A DNA stretch of 61,918 nucleotides, taken from the NCBI GenBank assembly GCA_016938735.1, contig JAFGUB010000061.1, positions 1 through 61,918 on the forward strand, given 5' to 3'. The notes beneath the pieces are model-generated. The model ran no database searches, was not told where the DNA came from, and was given only the letters and a program-made list of their open reading frames with translations. The stretch is from Campylobacterales bacterium (GTDB taxonomy: Bacteria > Campylobacterota > Campylobacteria > Campylobacterales > Sulfurimonadaceae). This document shows positions 56,317 through 61,918 of this stretch, piece after piece; the stretch's first letter is position 1; every line of letters starts with the position of its first letter. The position numbers and the translations under genes are program-made.

Positions 56317-58287
56317 ATGCGCCCAAACAACCGCAGCAACTTTGAAAGCGCGCTCAAGATCACCCTGATCTACGTCGCTTTTGGGGTGTTGTGGATCTAT
56401 CTCTCCGATATGCTCGTCGCCTTGTCGGCTCAAAGCCATGAGGAGTTCTGGCGTCTGGAGACCTACAAAGGTTGGCTTTACGTCGTGCTCACGGGAGCGC
56501 TCCTTTTTGCCGTGAGCTACCGTTTTTTAGTGCGCCGCGCACTCAAAGAGCGCGAGATGGTTGATGAGATTCGTGCGCGCGAAGCGCTGCTGCATACCAT
56601 CGTGCACAGCACACCCGACGCCGTCTTCGTCAAAGACATGGAAGGAAACTACCGACTCTTCAATGAAGGAGCGGGTCGACTGGTGGGCAAAACACCTGAA
56701 CAGGTAATCGGACGAGACGACGCCGCGATTTTCGATGCGCCGACCGCGGAACGCATCCATGCAATCGATATTGCCATCATTCAAGAAGGGACGATACGCA
56801 GCCATGAAGAGCTGCTACGCACTGCATCGGGAGAGGAGAAGTACTTTTGGGTCACCAAAGGGCCGCTCTATGACGCACAAGGGGAACCGATCGGCCTTTT
56901 TGGCATCTCGCACGACATCACACTACACAAAAAACACGAAGAGGTCCTGCGCGCCGCCAAAGAGCGCTTCGAGCATCTGGCGCACTATGATATGCTCACG
57001 CGGCTTCCCAACCGCCTCAGCATGATCGAAAAGCTCGAAGCGCTTACCCTCTCACGCGACCACTTTATGCTGCTGGTGCTGGATATGGACAACTTCAAAC
57101 ACATCAACGACTCCTACGGACACCGCTTCGGCGATCGGGTGATCGTACAGACTTCAAAGTTGCTGGAGCAGACCTTTGGGCAAGAGGTCTCCTTGATGCG
57201 CACCGGAGGCGACGAGTTTGCGATGATTTTAGGCAACACTTACGGGCTGGAACGAACCCACGAAGCGTTGCGCCGTCTGCGCGAACACCTCAGCGCCCCT
57301 TTTCGCATCGATCAAACCGACCTCTCGGTGAGCCTGAGTATCGGCATCGCCCGTTTTCCCGACGACGCCGCCGACGCCCAATCGCTGCTGCGTAATGCCG
57401 ACGCCGCGATGTTCGATGCCAAACACAAAGGCAAAAACACCTACAGCTTTTACGAGCCGCGCTTCACCCGCAAAGCGATCGAGAACGCCACCATCGCCGC
57501 ACAGCTCAAAATCGCCCTCAAAGAGGGGGGATTTAGCCTCTGCTATCAGCCCCAGATCAACCCGCGCGACGGTTCGGTCATCGGTGCCGAAGCTTTGCTG
57601 CGCTGGAGCGGCAATGAAGCGCAGATGCCCCCTTCGTTCTTTATCCCCATCGCCGAAGAGAGTGGGCTGATCTGCGATCTGGGCAGTTACGTCATCCGCC
57701 AAGGGGTACAAGATATGCTGCAGTGGCAGCGTATGGGTCTTTACAACGGCAAGATCGCGCTCAACGTCTCCGCCAGACAGCTCATACAGCCCGACTTTCT
57801 GAAAATGCTCGATGCCATCATGCAAGAGCTGGGCGCGTCCACGGAGCACTTTGAGCTGGAGATTACCGAGAGCGTCGTTTTGGAATATCCCGAAAAGACG
57901 GTCGATCTGCTGCGCGCCATCAAAGATCGGGGTTTTGACATCTCGCTGGATGATTTCGGTACCGGCTACTCCTCGCTTGCTTACCTCACCCAGCTCCCCA
58001 TCGACAAGCTTAAAATCGACCGCTCTTTTATCCGCAAGGTGGTCGATGACGATAAAGGGCGCGCCGTCGTTGCGGCCATTATCGCCCTGGGTAAAGCGCT
58101 GGGGATCTCCGTTTTGGCTGAGGGGGTGGAGTATGAAGCGGAGCTCGCATTCTTACGCGAAAGCGGCATCGACGCCATTCAGGGCTATTACTACTACCGT
58201 CCGCTGACGCACGCTGATTTTGAGTCGTTACTGCGCACTAAACAGTCAGAAGCGGCGGCACTTGCCTCGAATATACTCAAAAAATAA
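56317..58287 (+). CDS. Membrane PAS-GGDEF-EAL protein
   Basis: A 656-residue c-di-GMP turnover protein. Two transmembrane helices (about 12-35 and 52-75; TLIYVAFGVLWIYLSDMLVAL and LYVVLTGALLFAVSYRFLV in part) are followed by a PAS domain (HTIVHSTPDAVFVKDMEGNY), a GGDEF domain with intact RTGGDEFAMI, and an EAL domain with GAEALLRW, LEITESVVLEYPE, DDFGTGYSSLAYL and KIDRSFI. Both catalytic sites look intact, so which activity dominates cannot be read. ATG 56317 has AAGGAG five bases upstream, which is preferred over the ATG at 56302. Confidence 0.93.
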   Translation: MRPNNRSNFESALKITLIYVAFGVLWIYLSDMLVALSAQSHEEFWRLETYKGWLYVVLTGALLFAVSYRFLVRRALKEREMVDEIRAREALLHTIVHSTPDAVFVKDMEGNYRLFNEGAGRLVGKTPEQVIGRDDAAIFDAPTAERIHAIDIAIIQEGTIRSHEELLRTASGEEKYFWVTKGPLYDAQGEPIGLFGISHDITLHKKHEEVLRAAKERFEHLAHYDMLTRLPNRLSMIEKLEALTLSRDHFMLLVLDMDNFKHINDSYGHRFGDRVIVQTSKLLEQTFGQEVSLMRTGGDEFAMILGNTYGLERTHEALRRLREHLSAPFRIDQTDLSVSLSIGIARFPDDAADAQSLLRNADAAMFDAKHKGKNTYSFYEPRFTRKAIENATIAAQLKIALKEGGFSLCYQPQINPRDGSVIGAEALLRWSGNEAQMPPSFFIPIAEESGLICDLGSYVIRQGVQDMLQWQRMGLYNGKIALNVSARQLIQPDFLKMLDAIMQELGASTEHFELEITESVVLEYPEKTVDLLRAIKDRGFDISLDDFGTGYSSLAYLTQLPIDKLKIDRSFIRKVVDDDKGRAVVAAIIALGKALGISVLAEGVEYEAELAFLRESGIDAIQGYYYYRPLTHADFESLLRTKQSEAAALASNILKK

Positions 58288-58350
58288 TCACAAAACTGCT
58301 CTTTCACGTGTAGCGCAGTGCTAGAATGCGCCAAAAACGAGGAGCAGCCC

Positions 58351-58887
58351 ATGTCTGCCAAAGCCTTATTCATACAGCATTTTCGGCACGCACGCACCAA
58401 ACACCTGCAGTGGATCAATCAGGTCAAACTGATGATCAGCGGCATCGAACAGCCAGAGCTGCCGCTTAATCAGGCGCAAAGCGCCTTTGGCGCGTGGCTC
58501 TTCGATGAAGCGCTGATGCTCACAAGCAGCGCGGCCAGACGGATGATCGACGAGCTGATCGCCTTACATACGGAGTGCTACGACCACTACATCCGCATCT
58601 ACCACATCCTGCACAAAGAGGCAGGACTGCTTCAGGGCATCTTCGGGATCGGCAAAAAAGCCTCAAGCTACGAGCTGCAACTCGCGCAGCGCTACTACGA
58701 AACCCTGATCGAGCGTTCCGATCAGATGCTCTCACGCACGCGCCAGCTTGAGAGCTATCTGCTCGCCCTAGCCGAGAGCGAGTATGAGTCGATGTTCATC
58801 GAGAGCACTCCCGCTGCGCAGCCGCCACAGCCGCAGCGCAGCGCTACTACAGGAGTGAGCTACTACCGCGGACAGCGCATAGAATAG
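58351..58887 (+). CDS. Stand-alone CZB-like zinc-sensing protein
   Basis: A 178-residue protein with a chemoreceptor zinc-binding (CZB)-like helix bundle in the first 90 residues: HFRHARTKHLQWINQVKLMISG (first histidine), QSAFGAWLFDEA (usually CxFGxW) and ELIALHTECYDHYIRIYHIL (last histidines). The C-terminus is helical and ends in a proline/glutamine-rich tail. It may sense zinc or redox state for a separate signalling partner. GAGG upstream of ATG 58351. First of four genes running up to the MoxR ATPase. Confidence 0.6.
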   Translation: MSAKALFIQHFRHARTKHLQWINQVKLMISGIEQPELPLNQAQSAFGAWLFDEALMLTSSAARRMIDELIALHTECYDHYIRIYHILHKEAGLLQGIFGIGKKASSYELQLAQRYYETLIERSDQMLSRTRQLESYLLALAESEYESMFIESTPAAQPPQPQRSATTGVSYYRGQRIE

Positions 58888-58917
58888 CAGTTGCATTCAA
58901 ACGCCAAAGGAGCTTTC

Positions 58918-59103
58918 GTGAGCGTACAGGACAAAATCAAAGAGAATCTACTCAAGCAGATCTACACCGACATCGACAAGATGTACGACTTTATGGCGCA
59001 GCACTACCGCCTCTCAAGCGAGCATGAGGACCTGATCGTCAAACAGCTCAACCGCCTCAAAGATCAGTTTTACCTCATCTCCGAGCACAGCGACCTCTCC
59101 TAG
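58918..59103 (+). CDS. Small helical protein, unknown
   Basis: A 61-residue protein, SVQDKIKENLLKQIYTDIDK and so on, wholly helical, with a histidine-containing middle. The GTG start has AAAGGAG five bases upstream. No family recognised. Position before nifQ suggests the same transcript. Confidence 0.6.
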   Translation: MSVQDKIKENLLKQIYTDIDKMYDFMAQHYRLSSEHEDLIVKQLNRLKDQFYLISEHSDLS

Positions 59104-59147
59104 AACGCCATCTGCATACACGCTCGTATCTTGTTTAAGGATACGCC

Positions 59148-59474
59148 ATGTTTGAAGAGTATCTCTACGAAGCGGTGCGCGACCTGCTGCGCGCGCACGC
59201 GATCAACGGCTACGCCGCGAATATTTTAGCCCCTCATGTGGCGCGAACCTCGCTGCAGATGAACCACCTCTATGAGGATCTGGGCTTTAAAAGCCGCAGC
59301 GAAATGGGGCGCTTTATGAGCCGTAACTTCCCCACCCTCGCCGCGCAAAAGCCCAAAGAGAAACTCTGGAAAAAGTTTCTCTACGACTCTATCGGTGCTG
59401 TTGCTCCGGCCTGCATTACATGTAACGACCAAGCCACCTGCTTTACATGTATGCTCAGCGAGATGAGCGCATGA
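59148..59474 (+). CDS. nifQ: NifQ-type molybdenum donor for FeMo-co
   Basis: A 108-residue short NifQ. The match to the second half of NifQ is strong: NHLYEDLGFKSRSEMGRFMS (family: HLWQDLGLRSRDEL), NFPTLAAQ (family: FPPLAAR), KLWKKFLYDSIG (family: MRWKKFFYRQLC), then the cysteine motif ACITCNDQATCFTC (C-x2-C-x5-C-x2-C; the family has C-x4-C-x2-C-x5-C). NifQ carries a Mo-Fe-S cluster and passes Mo to FeMo-co assembly on NifEN. The first 60 residues of classical NifQ are absent. Two palindrome copies (59416, 59444) lie in the codons of this cysteine motif. The stop overlaps the MoxR start (ATGA). Confidence 0.8.
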   Translation: MFEEYLYEAVRDLLRAHAINGYAANILAPHVARTSLQMNHLYEDLGFKSRSEMGRFMSRNFPTLAAQKPKEKLWKKFLYDSIGAVAPACITCNDQATCFTCMLSEMSA

Positions 59475-60484
59475 AGAGTCCTTCGATTTCAACTGCCGAG
59501 CTCTACACCCACCTCGAAACCCTCATTCGTACCGATACGCCGCTCTTTATCCACGGCAGCCCGGGGATCGGCAAGTCCTACATCGTCGCCGACGTGGCGC
59601 GCAAACACGGCCTCGAGCTCATCGACGTGCGCCTCTCCCAGCTCGACCCCGTCGATCTGCGCGGGGTGCCCGCCATCAAAAACGATCAGACCGTCTGGAT
59701 GCCGCCCGTCTTTTTCCCCAAAGATCCCCATTCCAAAGGGATCTTGTTTCTCGATGAGCTCAACGCCGCGCCCCCATCGGTGCAGGCGGCCATCTACCAG
59801 CTTGTGCTCAACCGCCGCATGGGCGAATACGTGCTGCCTAGCGGCTGGCGCATCATCTGCGCGGGCAACCGCATCAGCGACCGTGGCGTCGTCTTTCGCC
59901 TGCCGACGCCGCTGGCCAACCGTATGGTACACCTCTGCGTCGAAGCACGCTTTGAGGAGTTCAAACAGTTTGCCATAAAGGCAGGCTTACACCCCTTTGT
60001 GATCGGATTTTTGGGCTTTCGCCCTGACTTGCTCTCGACCGAGCCCGTGGTTGAGGATGAGGGCAACCCCGCGTTTGCGACGCCTAGAAGCTACCACATG
60101 CTAAGCACTATCCTCAAAAGTGACTCGAGCATCGAGCGCATCGCCCCTATCATCTACGGCACCATCGGCTATGGCGCGGGGATCGAGTTTGTCGCGTATG
60201 TGAAGGTGTATGAAACGCTACCCGATATGGCGGCGATTTTTGAGGGGATCTACCCCGAGATCCCCAAAGCGCCCGCCATCCTCTACGCGCTGGTATCGGC
60301 GATGGTGGCCTATTATGAGAGCAGCGACGCACACAAAGCGCACGTCTTTGCCATCAGCGACCTGCTGCCCAAAGAGTTCGCCGTGATGCTGATCAAAGAC
60401 ATGATTGTCAAAGACGAATCACTCGCCGCGCATGAAGCCTTTGAAGCGTGGCTGGCGAAGTATGGGGAGTACATCATCGCGTAA
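59471..60484 (+). CDS. MoxR-family AAA+ ATPase coupled to nifQ
   Basis: A 337-residue ATPase. Walker A is FIHGSPGIGKSYIVAD (about residue 30), DLRGVPAI is the MoxR-typical loop, Walker B is GILFLDELNAAPPSVQAAIYQLVLNRR, sensor 1 is IICAGNRISDRG, and the arginine finger region is FRLPTPLANRMVH. MoxR ATPases (for example NorQ, CbbQ) work with a VWA-domain partner to insert metals or activate enzymes. No VWA gene follows here; the downstream DNA holds toxin-antitoxin remnants. The 4-base overlap with nifQ suggests a role in nitrogenase or Mo maturation (inference). Confidence 0.85.
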   Translation: MKSPSISTAELYTHLETLIRTDTPLFIHGSPGIGKSYIVADVARKHGLELIDVRLSQLDPVDLRGVPAIKNDQTVWMPPVFFPKDPHSKGILFLDELNAAPPSVQAAIYQLVLNRRMGEYVLPSGWRIICAGNRISDRGVVFRLPTPLANRMVHLCVEARFEEFKQFAIKAGLHPFVIGFLGFRPDLLSTEPVVEDEGNPAFATPRSYHMLSTILKSDSSIERIAPIIYGTIGYGAGIEFVAYVKVYETLPDMAAIFEGIYPEIPKAPAILYALVSAMVAYYESSDAHKAHVFAISDLLPKEFAVMLIKDMIVKDESLAAHEAFEAWLAKYGEYIIA

Positions 60485-60487
60485 GCG

Positions 60488-60622
60488 GTGGCGTACCGAC
60501 AAAGAAATAACGACTTTAAAACGGTACCGCTTGCAGACCCTGACTATTTGCGCTCCTGCTTTGTCGATTTTGGCGCTTTGTCTTGGAAAAATGCTCTTGA
60601 GCTAAGCCCATCAAATGCTTAA
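60488..60622 (+). pseudogene. C-terminal remnant of a DUF2442 protein
   Basis: A 44-codon frame from GTG 60488: AYRQRNNDFKTVPLADPDYL then SCFVDFGALSWKNALELSPSNA and stop. The end matches DUF2442 (F.DFG.L.W.NG.ELSP), a small domain often paired with DUF4160 in toxin-antitoxin-like modules. The N-terminal half is missing. It is the first of several decayed modules after the MoxR gene. Confidence 0.55.
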
Positions 60623-60694
60623 AAAGGGTGGATTATTAGAACATGACGAGAGGAGTGTAGCGTGATAAGCAGGGTTGGTGCACCTTGTTTTTCG

Positions 60695-60704
60695 TTACAT
60701 GTAA
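60695..60704. repeat. Dispersed palindrome TTACATGTAA, last copy
   Basis: An exact copy in the 220-base gap between the DUF2442 remnant and the DUF4258 gene. Apart from this and the short repeat at 60729 nothing else is seen in the gap. Confidence 0.85.
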
Positions 60705-60728
60705 GGGAAATTGGGTGTAAAGTAGCCT

Positions 60729-60741
60729 CGTCCCCATTTTC
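60729..60741. repeat. Short repeat CGTCCCCATTTTC, copy 1
   Basis: The same 13 bases occur again at 61265-61277, so the two copies flank the DUF4258/YgiT pair at about 536 bases distance. They resemble REP-type elements spread near toxin-antitoxin genes, and could mark recombination ends. Confidence 0.5.
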
Positions 60742-60842
60742 TTCTTGTCTTTAAATCAGAATGGATTCAGCCTCGAACCCATAGAATAGGTCTTCACATT
60801 TTTTGGGAACCAGCGTGCCGAGCATACGCATAGGAGAAGTTG

Positions 60843-61009
60843 ATGAACTGCAGCGAAATCATCTGGCGCAAACACGCACTTGAGCGAATGATGCAGCGCA
60901 ATATCAGCCGAGAGGCAGTCAAAGCGGTCGTAGCACAAGGGCGTGTACAGCGTATATGCCTGATCAAAACTATTTTGAAGAAGATTTCATCACAAGGAAA
61001 AACCTATGA
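60843..61009 (+). pseudogene. DUF4258 toxin-like gene with internal deletion
   Basis: ATG 60843 (AGGAGA upstream) gives NCSEIIWRKHALERMMQRNI and SREAVKAVVAQGR, the N-terminus of DUF4258 proteins (RHALERM.QRgIs..eV). From about 60950 the typical C-terminus continues in another frame: TAYMPDQNYFEEDFITRKN and TGA 61007-61009, which overlaps the next start. About 40 residues of the middle are lost with a frameshift, so the toxin is very probably dead. In frame the ORF runs on to 61061 inside the antitoxin gene. Confidence 0.7.
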
Positions 61010-61248
61010 AACAGTGCCCGCTTTGTCAAGGAGCAATTGCCCAAGGCCACACCACCTTTAGCGCTGATCTAGGCTTTGACGTGGTAGTAGTGCGCCATGT
61101 ACCCGCTCAAGTATGCGCACAGTGCGGCGAGGAGTGGCTGGATGATGCCACCTCTACTGTGCTTGAGCAGACGATTGAACGTGCGCGAGAAAATAGACCT
61201 GTGGTTGAAGTGATCGAGTGGCAAACTAAAGTTGTAAAGGTGGCGTAG
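61006..61248 (+). CDS. YgiT-type zinc-finger antitoxin (MqsA N-terminal-like)
   Basis: An 80-residue protein with two CxxC knuckles: MKQCPLCQGAIAQGHTTF and VPAQVCAQCGEEWLDD, the YgiT/MqsA zinc fold. It lacks the HTH half of MqsA. It is translationally coupled to the DUF4258 toxin remnant (ATGA overlap), the standard order for this pair. It looks intact. Confidence 0.82.
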   Translation: MKQCPLCQGAIAQGHTTFSADLGFDVVVVRHVPAQVCAQCGEEWLDDATSTVLEQTIERARENRPVVEVIEWQTKVVKVA

Positions 61249-61264
61249 TGGTTGTATTGTTGCC

Positions 61265-61277
61265 CGTCCCCATTTTC
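61265..61277. repeat. Short repeat CGTCCCCATTTTC, copy 2
   Basis: Identical to 60729-60741. It lies between the YgiT gene and the AT-rich T9-tract gene. Confidence 0.5.
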
Positions 61278-61335
61278 CACAGTTTCAGGACGTTGGGAAC
61301 GAGAAAAATATAATAGTGCAAATAAAGGACAAAAA

Positions 61336-61853
61336 ATGAGGTATTTACTAATAATAACACTAAGTTTATCTTTACATGGATGGGAAATTTCACATTCTAA
61401 AGATGCATTTGAAAAGACTGAAACAACTATACTGAGTCAAAAGTCTGAAAAACCCATTCCAAATATAATTGGTTTACCCGTATATCCAGAAATGGTAGTT
61501 CGAGTGACTAATGGTGAAATGGAAATTTTTTTAGATGTAAAAAGATATATGGGCGGTGTCACATATACTATTCATAATTATAAAGCAAGAACGGAAAATG
61601 GAGATATAGGTAGAATTAAAGAATTCAATTGGTCAAAAATAAAGAAGCTTTTTTTTTCAATGAATTGTTTTTTACTAAATGGATTGACATATTCAAGTAC
61701 AACAAAGAATTAATATGGAAAATAGATGTTTATCAATCTTCACCTGTTGTTATAGAATTTTCATTAAATGGATTTACAGAAAAATTTGATGCATATATAA
61801 AACCGATCACAAAACCAATTCAAAATGTTGATTCTTACTCCACGACAAAATAG
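61336..61853 (+). pseudogene. Exported protein gene broken (or phase-variable) at a T9 tract
   Basis: ATG 61336 (AAAGGAC upstream) encodes a signal-like start (MRYLLIITLSLSLHGWEIS). The first frame ends at 61713, but from the run of nine T at 61649-61657 the sensible protein is in another frame: ELFFTKWIDIFKYNKE, VVIEFSLNGFTEKFDAYIK, stop 61853. With ten T the frame is restored to a protein of about 172 residues. The layout (W at the start, PEMVVRV, WxxS, FxLxGFxEKFxAY at the end) recalls VasI-like T6SS-associated and phage proteins, but this is a weak match. Very AT-rich, thus probably acquired. Downstream, 61854-61918 shows nothing. Confidence 0.5.
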
Positions 61854-61918
61854 GAACCCAAATTGCTTAAGCTGATCCAAAAAGCATTTGAGGGTACAAA
61901 CAGATGGAATATGTCGAG

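Noticed and set aside
60756-60938. Minus-strand 60-codon frame over the DUF4258 gene
   Set aside because: Opposite to a recognisable DUF4258 N-terminus, with no ribosome site.

Overview
The window looks like the chromosome of a free-living, sulfur-oxidising, nitrogen-fixing Campylobacterota (Epsilonproteobacteria) with an unusually GC-rich backbone. The basis is a flagellin with an epsilonproteobacterial type sigma-28 promoter beside a Maf protein, a sulfide:quinone-oxidoreductase-like flavoprotein, nif genes (nifB, nifV, nifQ, nifX-like), and many PAS/GGDEF/EAL proteins. I do not name a genus. No rRNA, tRNA or CRISPR array was seen.

Layout. 0.1-5.6 kb: flagellin and flagellin-modification genes (minus strand). 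5.7-18.6 kb: housekeeping genes (topA, yfcE-like, bioB, AMMECR1, msrA, a PAS/GAF sensor, an SQR-like enzyme, a Bax-like glucosaminidase, metH). 18.7-23.7 kb: a surface lipoprotein and a large secreted lamin-tail-repeat protein. 23.7-30.1 kb: rarA, an rRNA pseudouridine synthase, kdsD, dedA, then a SIR2-like/clpP/clpX operon. 30.1-35.3 kb: a damaged DUF433/DUF5615 toxin-antitoxin pair and the nif block. 35.4-37.0 kb: a C-terminally short class D beta-lactamase and an orphan FetB permease. 37.0-41.2 kb: an AT-rich island with MazEF, a four-repeat small protein, a KAP NTPase and a PD-(D/E)XK nuclease, which is the best candidate for an undescribed (defence-like) system. 41.3-46.9 kb: TetR/TolC/MFP/RND efflux operon. 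47-58.3 kb: signalling (BLUF, GGDEF, hybrid kinase, REC-PAS-GGDEF, PAS-GGDEF-EAL) plus recQ; the hybrid kinase and an MFS transporter are each interrupted by one in-frame TAG. 58.3-60.5 kb: a CZB-like protein, nifQ and a MoxR-type ATPase. 60.5-61.9 kb: toxin-antitoxin remnants and a gene broken at a T9 tract.

The strongest non-gene signal is a dispersed palindrome, TTACATGTAA (core TACATGTA). By eye I find 37 copies of the 8-mer, 19 of them the full 10-mer, about one per 1.7 kb and more than thirty times chance. It occurs in all three reading frames and on genes of both strands, sits next to start codons, and forms the stem of the efflux operon terminator. It is absent from 1-6.4 kb, from the 36.2-41.3 kb island and after 60.7 kb, so it marks the backbone against acquired DNA, much as HIP1 does in cyanobacteria.

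A second theme is decay. Two toxin genes have lost their middle while the partner antitoxin stays intact, and several genes carry single stops or frameshifts. These could be true pseudogenes, contingency loci or assembly errors, and are flagged separately.
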